NCBI RefSeq assembly: GCF_905220415.1 | Contig: NC_059553.1 | Location: 9,510,501-9,574,500, forward strand | Length of the DNA stretch: 64,000 nt | Direction: 5' to 3' | Origin: Colias croceus | Taxonomy: Eukaryota; Arthropoda; Insecta; Lepidoptera; Pieridae | In this document: positions 46,170 through 56,740 of the stretch, piece after piece | How positions within the stretch are numbered: the first letter of the stretch is position 1 | How the letters are laid out: every line of letters begins with the position of its first letter | The notes under the pieces: model-generated | What the model was told of the DNA's origin: nothing | Seen by the model: only the letters and a program-made list of their open reading frames with translations | Database searches by the model: none | Position numbers and translations under genes: made by a program

Positions 46170-46344
46170 GAAGTGAAACTTCTACGGGGTTGTAAAAAAA
46201 ATTTTTTTTCGCGTGACATTTTTCCGTTATCTTTTTGTTATCCCTACCACGCGGTATTCGACGTATTTCTGTAAAGTTGCATAAAGCAAAATTATTTTTT
46301 GGAAAATAAGGTCATAAAGAAGTTTCACTTCATACATGCACACA
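46170..46344 (+). mobile_element. MITE, family P
   Basis: Starts GAAGTGAAACTTCTACGGGG; shares TATCCCTACCACGCG and AAAATAAGGTCATAAAGAAG with the 45448 copy; ends GTTTCACTTCATACATGCAC ACA before a T run. Confidence 0.75.
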
Positions 46345-46479
46345 ATTTTTTTTTATCTATACATGTCAAATAGTAAATTGTAGTAAAGAAATCACTCACA
46401 TCGAACGATAACTTCAACATTTTTAACCTTTAAAACTACAGGTACTAGGTATCAAATACACCTGAGATTATATAATATA

Positions 46480-46697
46480 CTAGCTTTCCACCCGCGGCAG
46501 CGCCCGCGCAGTCAAAGAAAAACCCGCATAATTCCCGTTCCCGTGGGATTTCCGGGATATAACCTATCCTATGTCCTAACTCGGATATCAAAATATCTCC
46601 ATATCAAATTTCATGAAAATTTGTTCAGTAGTTTAGCCGTGATTGAGTAACAGACAGACAGACAGAGTTACTTTCGCATTTATAATATTAGTATGGA
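46480..46697 (-). mobile_element. Hybrid Helitron: Hel-C 3' module, Hel-B 5' module
   Basis: Left CTAGCTTTCCACCCGCGGCA and CGTTCCCGTGGGATTTCCGG (Hel-C); right from about 46570 TATCAAAATATCTCCATATC to GTATGGA (Hel-B). Same arrangement as 27461-27710. Confidence 0.8.
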
Positions 46698-46700
46698 TTA

Positions 46701-46753
46701 TACTAATAATATTGTAAGGAAAATAAGAATCTTTCCTTACAATATTATTAGTA
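46701..46753. repeat. Perfect 22-bp-arm hairpin next to a Helitron
   Basis: Arms 46701-46722 and 46732-46753 are exact complements (TACTAATAATATTGTAAGGA), loop 9 nt. Begins 4 bp after the Helitron end. Confidence 0.93.
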
Positions 46754-47335
46754 CTTTTATATTTTGTTCCAGCAATTTTGATGTCAATGACCCTGAACCG
46801 TATTCTCTTAATTTCATTTAGATATCGAGAGGAAATATATTTTTGGAATTGTTACAATGGAGTCAATTTACTCCAGTAATGAGTTTATGGTTAACAAATG
46901 GAATGAATAAATAAAACGAGCTTTATTCATTTTTCTACACATTACGTCTAGAAAATTATTTGTAAGTATATCATTAGTTTTACTGTTAAAGTTAATTCTG
47001 TGATTGTGCTAAAAATAAACAGTGTATTCCTTCTGTATGTACAAGTGTCCTTTGTACAACTTGACAATGATTGACTTTTGACGACTTGACAATTTTTTTC
47101 CAAGTACTTCGAAAAAGTACAAAAAATTGTCAGCTGCCAAAACACTTCGATATACATGGTCAAATATAATCTCAAAACAACAAGTTAGGACAAAGAACAC
47201 TTACTAATATTCTTACCGTCCTCAATAAACATGATATGATTCAAATAGCAATCCATAGTATCTTATCAGACTAAGCAATAATATCACTCAGGAATATAGA
47301 TTCAATGCAGCCTCAATTTAATTGTTTCCGCACAA
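46754..47335. other. Unassigned interval
   Basis: Short minus frames here show no motif. Confidence 0.35.
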
Positions 47336-47465
47336 AGCTACGCATATATACTGTTTAGATACATCCAGACGCGTAGCAATATATTGCCATGAATATTATG
47401 TTCAAGCGTATCAACCCTTTGCTACGAATGCGCTACGCCAGCGTAGCTGCGTAGCATCGTAGATA
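47336..47465. repeat. Cluster of GCTACGC/GCGTAGC motifs, family Q
   Basis: Repeated direct and inverted 7-mers, including GCTACGCCAGCGTAGC (7-bp arms, 2-nt loop). Probably a small inverted-repeat element; ends not defined. Confidence 0.45.
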
Positions 47466-48362
47466 TAATGGAGTAATATTTGAAATTGTATTTTCTCTTA
47501 TTGTGTTTACAGTTAATAGCTCATTATTTTTATTTATCATCTATTCTATTTCCTATTTATTTAATAAGAATATAATATTATATTATAATTAATATGAATA
47601 TTTTAAATTGAAAAATAAATATCTATAAAAAAAATCAGTATTATTTTTATAATTTTTGCCAGACATCGATCTCAATAATATAAATATATCATGAAACTGA
47701 ATAAAAAGATGAGTTATGAAACTATTAATTCATTTCGAGTGTCTTTGTGCGTACAGAAATATAAGAAAGGGAAATAAATTGTAATCGAGCCATAAATATA
47801 TGCCCCACTGCCCATATTTTCAGTTTTACGATGCATATCTCTTGCAATTTGTGTCAAGAATTTATCTTTTTATGTTATTAACTTTGTCATCGCTTCATTT
47901 GTTTCAATTTCTTAAAAGTTTGACGATATATATTTATGACTTGATAATGTAGGTATATTGTTTGACAAGCTTCACAAATTTTAGGTATGTTATGTGTAGC
48001 TTTCAGTCTATTAAAATATAAAAATAATGGATCTCTACCTTTTCGTCGAAATTTTTTTCGCCAGATTTTCACTTGCTTACGTTATCATATAATGTTGTTT
48101 TATTTCCCAACCTCACAATTATTATCAACTGTACGTTTGGTCTGCTTTTCATAATCTTTAAAATATGTACTAGGGTGTAATTGTCCCTACTCTTTCTGTA
48201 ATAAGAGAAGAAATTAACTTGACTCAAGAATACGGCTTTCAACTAAAAAAAAACAATGGATATCAAAATCCGTTCATTTATTCTGGAGATCGACAGACTA
48301 TACTATGAATATTGAAGCGTTTTACATACATTTTGTCGTTTGCTCAACACAAAAATGCGGGT
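47466..48362. other. Unassigned AT-rich interval
   Basis: Nothing recognised. Confidence 0.35.
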
Positions 48363-48560
48363 AAAGCGCGTCAAACACGGGAAGATTTCGGGTCATTTGT
48401 AACAGGATGGTGGTTCTACAGGGGTCTTAGTACGCAATGACAAAAAGAAAAATGATGGTCAGAACGCTGATACCGGATACCTTAAGATACTATAACGTTT
48501 TATATTAGAGAATCTTAACATAAAATATTATAGTATCTTCACCGTGTGTGACGCGCTTAA
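48363..48560. mobile_element. MITE, family K
   Basis: Ends AAGCGCGTCA / TGACGCGCTT; body shared with 27159-27392 but lacking the left hairpin arm. Confidence 0.75.
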
Positions 48561-48839
48561 AAGGTCGTCAGAAAAATCCCATAAAACTCCACACAATGCT
48601 CATGACATTTATTATGAATGTATTGTAGTAATGTCAAATGGATCGTATTCGTGCCAAAGAGAGGGAATAAAATATCTCAATGCTCTATTGCGATTGTAAT
48701 CTATATGTTTTGAATATATGGGTTTTATTTATTTCATAGTATTGGTTGTTTGATTTCTGATTACTGCAAAGAAAATAATTTGCACATACTATCATGAATG
48801 CTATTGTTATAATACATACTGAGATATGTGACCGTAGAA

Positions 48840-48953
48840 TTGTGTATTCGATATAAACTTCAGTTTGATACCTCCACGCGTTCCTGAGAGAAAGGGTGTT
48901 GACAGACAGACATGCAGAAACGTTTTTCCTTTTCGGAAGTTCGGAACCCTAAC
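48840..48953 (+). repeat. Interspersed repeat, unclassified
   Basis: CACGCGTTCCTGAGAGAAAG, GACAGACAGACATGCAG and AAGTTCGGAACCCTAA match a dispersed insect repeat pattern I recall. Confidence 0.5.
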
Positions 48954-49253
48954 AATGAAGAACTTTACAACACTAATAACGATCAATTACTTTTATTATT
49001 TATGTATACCCCATAGACAAACTTTGGATTAAGAGAACATTAGGTAGGTATGTGAAATTTCCATTAATATTTAAATTAGTATTATTATCTTATGGGTAGG
49101 TACATAGCGTAATTGCCATAGCTTCATACTTGTGAATGAGATAATCGATTGGAATAATACATATTTAGGTCATATACCATTCGTTTTAAAAAAGCAGTTT
49201 ATAATTTATATTACAATTATTATTTCACACATACACCTATAAAGATTTAGAAA

Positions 49254-49360
49254 TTAAAGACTTTTTAACGGATTTTAAACGCGATTTATTCATTCTATTA
49301 TTTTCCCGACGTTTCGAACACTTTACAGCGAGCGTGGTCACGTCTAAATGTATAATACTC
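49254..49360. repeat. Interspersed repeat, unclassified
   Basis: TTTAAACGCGATTTATTCAT, TTTTCCCGACGTTTCGAAC and CAGCGAGCGTGGTCACG form a block I recall from many lepidopteran sequences. Confidence 0.5.
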
Positions 49361-49414
49361 GCGTAAAATCAAACCCTAGAAAATACTACCTATAGAGATA
49401 TTCTTCGTAAGGTG

Positions 49415-49456
49415 TCTCTTGTGTTTCGTAAAAATGTTTTTACGAAACACAAGAGA
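49415..49456. repeat. Perfect 20-bp-arm hairpin with 2-nt loop
   Basis: Arms 49415-49434 and 49437-49456 (TCTCTTGTGTTTCGTAAAAA), loop TG; an almost uninterrupted palindrome. Confidence 0.93.
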
Positions 49457-50517
49457 TTATTTTAATACCATATAAATAATACAAAAATACTTATTCACAT
49501 TTGAGTTCCGAATAAACATTCCATTCAATGTAACAATGTAACGATATAAATCCAAATTCCATAACAAATTATTCTCAATCAAATACAACAATGTAAAATA
49601 CAATTCCCATAAATTCCCTTTAACTGGTTAAAAGTATTTGTGCTTAATTTATAAAAAAGGGAATTTTATTGGAATTCTTTGAAAGGCCTTTATGTGGCTG
49701 TGTGGCATTTTTGACAATGAAGGTAAATTCATTTTTTCCTGTTCAAGATCATTAGGGCTGCCCGCCGGGGACATTCCTTGTGTTTATTATTAGGATTCAC
49801 TTTATTTGTACTAATATTTATTGTATAACTTAAGATATATATGTAAAAATAGGAATACATTTTAAACACCATATAAATTTACAATTTCAAATGTTATAAG
49901 TGGTTTTATGTAAAAAATGATGGATTAATAACGTAATTTTATTCGATCACGTAAATATGAATTAAAGTTGGTTATGTACCTGGTAGAGTGTTTAAATAAA
50001 TTAAAAGTCTTAGCATACTATTTTTGAAGTAAATGAATAGCACATTTATTACAATTTATCTAAACAAGCTAAGACAATTACTAAACTTATTGTAGGTACT
50101 TGTATTTTCATCGTATGAAATACGATGTTTGAGCGTTTCAGTAATACAAGAAACACTAAATCCCTAGATACCTTAACACAATCATTAAACAAAACACTAC
50201 AAGCTAGAACATATTATTTAGACAGTCTTTGATGTTATCAAGATCCCAATGTAATTCACAAAAACCAAAAATATGTTACGCAATTGTAACCCCTATGTAT
50301 AGAGGATATAATCTAGAATCGTGTAACATGACAATGAGCGTGTGAATATCAAGAACTCCGTTTTACGTAACAATTGTATACAAGTCGCACTAATGTACTG
50401 TGGAAATGGTACAAGTTGTGAGATACAGCGATTAAATAAAAATTAAAATGTGTATAATAAATAATTTTTCGTTTTCGATTTCGTTTTCATTTGATATTTA
50501 TGAATAACTAGTGGTCC
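49457..50517. other. Unassigned AT-rich interval
   Basis: Nothing recognised. Confidence 0.35.
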
Positions 50518-50684
50518 GCCCCAGCTTCGCCCGTGGTACATATTTACGTTTTCTCTACATAAGAACCATCCTCGTACTTCAAGGAATATAATAAAAAAAA
50601 ATTATCGAAATCGGTTCAGCCGTTCACACGTGATGCAATGACAACGCAAAATGAGTTTCATTTATATGTATATATATATATAGA
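50518..50684 (-). mobile_element. Helitron: Hel-B 3' end, 5' module of 6649
   Basis: Left CTAGTGGTCCGCCCCAGCTT; then ACTTCAAGGAATATAATA and TCGAAATCGGTTCAGCCG; ends TATATAGA. Partner of the 6649-6826 element. Confidence 0.7.
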
Positions 50685-51232
50685 TTTTAAATAATTATCA
50701 TAACTGATTCTAAATAGGTTAAGAATCGATTAAATTTGTTAGACAAACTTCATCTACACGACCAAATTATTTGCAATAAAAGAGTGGATATTTTGAAAGA
50801 CCATCAAAGCACTTAGGTGCTTTATACTGTATGTATTTACCACGTATATACTTAGGTATATAAGAACATAATATTATTATAGCTTGCTTACTCTGCCATT
50901 AATAAAAAAACCGCATGTGTAACACAATTCATTACACACAAGCTCAATATCAATAAATCGCTATCTCTCCTCCCTTGCACCTAGTTTAATATTAAGCTCC
51001 TAAATTTCGTCTGCAGGATCCCATCGATATATCAGGCAGTGACGCACCGCGAATGCGTTCAGCTTAACTGATGGTTATGGCGTTTTTACTATGGAGCGGG
51101 TTTAAAACTAAAGTGAAAATTCGTGTCTCCTTGTATTTTGTAGTTATGTGTGTTTGGAGCAGATTTATTTGAACAGTTTAATTAATCAATTTTCTTTACG
51201 ATCAACTGTCGCGGGAATCGAACACAGGACTA
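50685..51232. other. Unassigned interval ending in a SINE remnant
   Basis: 51209-51230 read on the minus strand gives GTTCGATTCCCGCGAC, a B-box-like sequence, cut off by the family L element. Confidence 0.4.
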
Positions 51233-51510
51233 CAACAAGTGATAACTGCGTTAAAAACAACCTACTTCAAACTTGCACTTGCAAAATTTACAAATACCTA
51301 CAGACAAAAATGCTCATAAAATAAAAACTACTGGGTCTATTCGAATAAAATTTTTATGGGACCAATTCGACACCATCCCGCATCGAACAAAAAAAGAATC
51401 ACGTAAATCGGTTCAGAAACCTCAGAGTAATCGGTGTACATACATAAAAAAAAAATATACCGGCCGAATTGATAACCTCCTCCTTTTTTTTGAAGTCGGT
51501 TAAAAAAGCA
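51233..51510. mobile_element. MITE, family L
   Basis: ACAAGTGATAACTGCGTTAA at left, TTTGAAGTCGGTTAAAAAAG at right; body as in 27769-28036. Confidence 0.7.
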
Positions 51511-51978
51511 GTGCTTACTTCATTCGTAAAAAAATTCATTATTATAGCCAGAAATTTAATATCTGTAGAGTGAAATAATTTGTAAAAATCATTTATATTG
51601 TTTCGAGTTTAAAGACTTTTATTTCTATTGTTACTTGATGCATAGGTACGATAATATTTTATACGTTGACCTTGGGATATAAATAATTTTAACAAATTCA
51701 CCACAAAAAAATAAATAAAATTTTGACGTCACAAACATAACTTATCCTTGTTAGCTAATTTCTATAACAAATATTCACAAATTAGTGACTTTATACCGTT
51801 CTGTACCACTTATCATTTATAATCACAAGCAGTTAGTATTAAAAATACTAAAATAAAAATAGTATAAAAAAATTATCAAACCCATTCCATCTCAACCCTA
51901 ATTATAACGCGACATGAAACTGTAATTATCGTAAAATCTAGTATAGTATTATATTATAATCCATGGTTAAATCTTTAA
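51511..51978. other. AT-rich interval up to the piggyBac target site
   Basis: Nothing recognised; ends in TTAA (51975-51978). Confidence 0.4.
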
Positions 51979-52924
51979 CCCTTAACTAGAGTCGTGAACA
52001 ATTGTTACGTATGTATAGTCGTGGGTCCATTAGACCCATGTATTTTGAAATGATCATAATTACTTATTTATGCATTTTTTTTAGGTAAATTTAAATAAAA
52101 TATGATATTTTAGTTTATAATGAATGCATATTATAAAAATCAACAATTAGAACTTTTATTTACTTAACATAATTTCACTCATAAAATCAGTCGTTGTTTT
52201 CTTACACAACAAAAAGGCGTCTTAAAAAAAATTATAAATCTCAACAAAATTTTTATTTTTTTTAAATCAATTTTTTTTATCTAACTATAAAAAGTATGTT
52301 GCTTCTTAGAAAAAAACAAAAACAAACCAAAAACTCTTATATAAAAAAAATAGCAATCCCTAATTACGTGCAAGATTTACAAATTATATTTGCACAAGTC
52401 ATGCATATGGGCTCCCTGCCTTTAGTGCACAAATGATCAGAACTTTCACAATTAGATATTTCAGAGCTCGTGTCATTTTCTCTCTCGACAACAAAATCTA
52501 CATCATCATCGGAAAACTCATTATCTGATCTAGTTTCTGCAATACGGGTAGGTGTTGAGTTTTCATCGGAGTCTTCATCATTTCTTAACAATTCTTCATT
52601 TAACCATTGTTCTAACATCTCTTCGTTATCAACACGGACACTTCTGAGATTCGACATAGCAATAAACTAAAAAAAAATACAATAATAAATTTAATAACGA
52701 AAATAAAAGAGTTACGTATCTATAGTCGTGGGTCCAGTGGACCCCTCTAAAGGTCAGTACCTACCTAAGGAGTACCGAGCCGAACACGTCTGTCTCACAG
52801 GATTCGCTCCGGCGTACTACAGGAAGGTACTGAGCAGTGGGAGGTTCTGCGGTAAGTGCCGTGGAGTAAACGAGACTTTAAAAACTCAACCTGGGTCCAT
52901 TGGACCCACGACTCTAGTTAAGGG
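51979..52924 (-). mobile_element. Miniature piggyBac-like transposon
   Basis: Exact 18-bp terminal inverted repeats CCCTTAACTAGAGTCGTG (51979-51996) and its complement (52907-52924), flanked by TTAA on both sides (51975-51978, 52925-52928), the hallmark of piggyBac insertion. 946 bp against about 2.5 kb for autonomous members. A 15-bp near-palindrome GGGTCCANTGGACCC occurs near the left end, internally near 52730 and near the right end. Keeps one short ORF. Confidence 0.93.
52364..52657 (-). CDS. Remnant piggyBac transposase ORF, N- and C-terminal ends joined
   Basis: 97 codons from ATG, inside the TTAA-flanked element. Residues about 10-75 are acidic, Ser/Asp/Glu-rich and resemble the N-terminal region of piggyBac-like transposases. 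Residues 77-96 (KGREPIC, CANIICKSC; Cys at 70, 77, 85, 88, 93, 96) resemble the extreme C-terminal cysteine-rich zinc-binding end of the family. The whole DDE catalytic domain is missing, so it cannot act as a transposase. The reading frame stays open across the join. Whether it is expressed is unknown; the parts assignment is from family knowledge, not alignment. Confidence 0.65.
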   Translation of the reverse strand: MSNLRSVRVDNEEMLEQWLNEELLRNDEDSDENSTPTRIAETRSDNEFSDDDVDFVVERENDTSSEISNCESSDHLCTKGREPICMTCANIICKSCT

Positions 52925-52928
52925 TTAA

Positions 52929-53242
52929 AAAAGATTAACGTGAGATTAAAGCTGATTAAATCAACCGCTAGGTGTCGCTGATCGCGTGTTAAATTAACTA
53001 CACTTCAAAATAACATTAACACTTTTAAATTCATTATTTACTCAACAAAATTCGCTTGTAATACGACATCTTTATGAGATTTTTATAGATGATTTTTATA
53101 GCTTGAAGCACGAAGTGTGTTTCATGAAAGCGACAAAAACACTGTTAATAATTTTATAAAATTAAGTTAGCACTTAAAATATTAGGCTGGTGGTATACTG
53201 AAACGTGTTGTTGTTTCTCCAACATTTAATGTTCCTTTATTA
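52929..53242. other. Unassigned interval
   Basis: Nothing recognised. Confidence 0.35.
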
Positions 53243-53345
53243 TCACTACATAGTATAAAACAAAGTCACTTTCTCTATCCCTATGACCCTTTCCTTTGCA
53301 TGTTTAAATAATTAAAACTAGACAACAGATTTTGATGCGGATTTT
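53243..53345 (+). mobile_element. Hel-D Helitron, 5' half only
   Basis: Begins TCACTACATAGTATAAAAC after A and is lost after GATGCGGATTTTTT. Confidence 0.7.
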
Positions 53346-53877
53346 TTGAAAAAATCAAAATTAATCCAAGACTATAAATAAACATCCGTTATATTATAGT
53401 CGACGCTGACGAACAGTGTGAAACTTCTCATAAAATGACCATCAATTTTGTAGTGTGGTAAAAAAGTATTTATTTTCCACGACTCTTTTATCTCATTAAC
53501 CTTAACTCGTTTTTTTCAGTCAATACTGAGAACAAGGTTCAGTTGTATGCATTAAAATAATTATACTACTACATTCTTGTTTTATTTTGCTCAGTGTGTC
53601 TCAAACCTAATAATCATTTCTCCAAGCTTCGTGTTACTTTGTTTGTTTAGTAATAAGTTCAACGATTTAGTTTTTAACGATAAATGGTTGTGTCTGTAAA
53701 AAGCGTTTTATTTATTCGAGCTTTGATATAAGCGAAGAGCAATTTATATTACGTTTAAACACGAGGTTTTTATATTAAATAGAAATTTAAATATTACACA
53801 GTTAAAGAGCTGTTTTTCATGTGTTTAATTATACGCGAATTTAAATACTTATCGCAACATTCATGACATTATATTGA

Positions 53878-54722
53878 TATATATGTCGTGGTCATATCGT
53901 AGATTTGATCATTTCATGATATGAGTGGCCATTTCACAAAATGGTCGCATATCGTGAAATGGCCAACATAGTCTGATCAGATCGTTAAATCGTCAACGTT
54001 TCACGATTTGGTCATCCACATTTGGCCAGATCGTATAAAATATAAAGAGTCCATAAAATATTAAAAAATTTCAGAATAACTATATTCTAAAAACTTGTTT
54101 AATGTCATTTAAGTTAGTGCCGCGGCAGCGGCCGGCGAATGCCAGAAGCGAATCGTTTTTGCAATAGAAAACAGTTCGGTTAGGTTAGGTTAAAGAAGAA
54201 AGAAAGAAAGAGTGCCAGAAGCGGATCGCTTTTTAAAAAACAAACAATTATAATAATATAGTAGTAGTTTCTTAAATTATTTTATTTAAGTCGCATTTTT
54301 TCTTAAATACATATAAGATATCCACATTTTCCATAGTACTCGTACCTCTTCGTCGTAAATTCTTTGCTATGACTGTCTTCATAATATTGTTGTTAAACGA
54401 ATTATGAAGTTTTTAACTGCGAATAATTTAATTTTCGCCAGCGGCCGCCATCTTATCACATACCTAAACACAGAGCTTGCAGCGCCTCTACCAACGATTA
54501 ATGTAACTATTTTACGATATGATCAAATAATTTTGATCATTTCATGAAAAAACCGTGCGTTAATTGGCCATATCGTGAAACGATTTCTTATCATTGATCT
54601 GCCCAAACCACATCACTATGTGGCCAAAATAAATTGGCCATTTCACGATATGCGACCATTTCGTGAAATGGCCACTCATATCATGAAATGATCAAATCTA
54701 CGATATGACCACGACATATATA
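53878..54722. mobile_element. DNA element with 89-bp terminal inverted repeats
   Basis: 53878-53966 and 54634-54722 are inverted repeats with one mismatch seen. Each is built of short motifs such as GTGGCCATTTCAC and CATATCGTGAAATGGCC, and further CGTGAAA/TTTCACGA motifs lie just inside. The interior has GTTCGGTTAGGTTAGGTTA and a short GAAA run, and no ORF of note. The superfamily is not assigned. Confidence 0.85.
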
Positions 54723-54994
54723 ACATATTTTTAATCACCTTCGATTCGAAATCATAAGAGCAAAGTCGTGTCAATAAAACGTTTTAAATTAGGTACAATT
54801 TTTATATTGATTTCTAAAACGTTTACAGCCCAAATTAATTATATAGGTATGTGGTAAAATGTCCTGATTTCCTCATTATATGTTTTTGAAAACGTGGTGT
54901 TGAACAGCTAAAGGATAAATCTTTTTATAGATACTCAGTGTTACATGTGTTTCACTAATCTAATATAATTAAACAAAATATAAATTTACGATAA

Positions 54995-55177
54995 TCCATA
55001 CTAATATTATAAATGCGAAAGTAACTCTGTCTGTCTGTCTGTTACTTAATCACGCCTAAACTACTGAACCAATTTGCATGAAATTTGGTATGGAGATATT
55101 TTGATACCCGAGAAAGGACATAGGCTACCCTTTATTGCGAAATATGTACCACGAGCGAAGCCGGGGCGGACCACTAG
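54995..55177 (+). mobile_element. Non-autonomous Helitron, Hel-B
   Basis: Begins TCCATACTAATATTATAAAT after A; ends GGGGCGGACCACTAG before T. Nearly identical to the 22883 copy. Confidence 0.85.
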
Positions 55178-55463
55178 TATATGATAAAGTATCAAGAACC
55201 ATATTTCTAATGAAACAATTAATATGTAAATTATAATCTGAAAATGCGAACTCATTATCTAAGCCTAAATTGTTTCAAATTCAGCAATATTGTAGCCTCG
55301 TAGACCCGCCTATAATAAGCCTGGGTATAATCTAGAATACCTTATGCGAAGGTACAGGTGGGAACCTAATCAAGTCCATAATACCTTCATAATACATTTC
55401 AAATTAAGGGCAGATTGTATGCTGTTTATTTGTTACTAATAATATTGCAAATGTAAATTGAAA

Positions 55464-55654
55464 TCTATACTAATATTAAAGCTAAAGAGTTTGTTTGTTT
55501 GAACGCGCTAATCTCGGGAACTACGGGTCCGATTTGAAAATTCTTTCCGTGTTAGATAGCTCATTTATCGAGGAAGGCTATATGCTATAATATATTATCA
55601 CACTACGACAAACAGGAGTGGAGCCACGGGGGTGAAACCGCGCGGAGCAGCTAG
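55464..55654 (+). mobile_element. Non-autonomous Helitron, Hel-A variant
   Basis: Begins TCTATACTAATATTAAAGCT after A; ends CGCGCGGAGCAGCTAG before T. The GAGCAGCTAG end is shared with 63401-63591. Confidence 0.8.
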
Positions 55655-55914
55655 TGATTGGATAACGCTGATTTTAACTGCTTTGTAAAATCCAATATAA
55701 AAACAGGCGAATATATTCGTTAAAAGAAAGGGATAAGGCTCTATTTGAAGCAAGAAATGTTCCTGATAATTTCAGCATATTTCCTTATAGATGGATTTGT
55801 TAAATTGATTTCTAGCTCATGGTTAAAACTATTTTTTAAACGAAATTCAGATTAAATTAGAAAAAGCTCATTTAACACTTTTTTTTTCACAGACAATTTA
55901 TAAATAATATTATT

Positions 55915-56075
55915 AAGCTATTGCATAGCTTCTATCGTGGGCCTTGAGCGCGGGGACCGAATCGAGAAATTACGTAACGAAAAAACCTCACGCTCCCCAC
56001 TCCGACGGGCGGAGGTGTGGCATGAAGGCATAGCATGCAATAGCTTTACCGCGGCAGTCCCCGAGTGCCACACGT
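55915..56075 (+). mobile_element. Family F repeat, compact form
   Basis: AAGCTATTGCATAGCTTCTA at left; AGCATGCAATAGCTTTACCG and GAGTGCCACACGT plus a T run at right. The 62-codon frame inside is not a gene. Confidence 0.65.
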
Positions 56076-56460
56076 TTTTTTTTTTAATTTGTGTGTGTGA
56101 GATGAGAAAACATAAAATACTTTAACCACAAATTGAAACAGCAGCGATCACAATAAATTACCTCAAAAACTGCACGGACGTGAAACCTTGTAACGTTGCA
56201 GTAAAATCTTCGCTTTCAAAGATTTAGCGCGAAAACATTTCTATCTCACGGAAACTTTGGACTAATGACAGTTGCTAGTTTTCCCGACTAACGCCAGGTG
56301 TTGAAAAATTGTGGTTCTACAGTTTCCCAGCGATCTACACTGTTGCGGAATCTTTGTTGAAGTTTTTAATATCCCTTGTAAACGGACAATGCGTCTTCAG
56401 GAACGTTAGTTGTCATTAAGATATATACTTTCTTTGAATACCTATTCCATTTATGCCTTA
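56076..56460. other. Unassigned interval
   Basis: Nothing recognised. Confidence 0.35.
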
Positions 56461-56671
56461 CTAGCTTTCCGCCTGCGGCTTCGCCCGCGTTTTCAAAGAA
56501 AAACCCGCATAGTTCCCGTTCCCGTGGGATTTCCGGGATAAAACCTATGTTACTCGTGGATAATGTAGCTTTCGAACGGTGAAAGAATTTTTAAAATCGG
56601 TCCAGTAGTTTATGAGCCTATTCATTACAATCAAACAAACAAAGTTTTCCTCTTTATAATATTAGTGTAGA
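56461..56671 (-). mobile_element. Hybrid Helitron: Hel-C 3' module, 5' module of 11294
   Basis: Same arrangement as 44530-44743: CTAGCTTTCCGCCTGCGGCT at left and AATATTAGTGTAGA at right. Confidence 0.8.
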
Positions 56672-56697
56672 TACTATTTAGTATTTATAATTAACTA

Positions 56698-56740
56698 GCT
56701 GTTGCCCGCGACTTCGTCCGCGATTAGGTCGTTTTTCGTC
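56698..56740 (-). repeat. Helitron/RTE-like terminal fragment
   Basis: CTAGCTGTTGCCCGCGACTT then CGTCCGCGATTAGG, a known type of repeat terminus with the rest missing. Confidence 0.5.

Noticed and set aside
54181..54192. GGTTAGGTTAGGTTA, like the insect telomere repeat TTAGG
   Set aside because: Only about two repeat units inside a DNA element; far too short for telomeric or interstitial telomere sequence.
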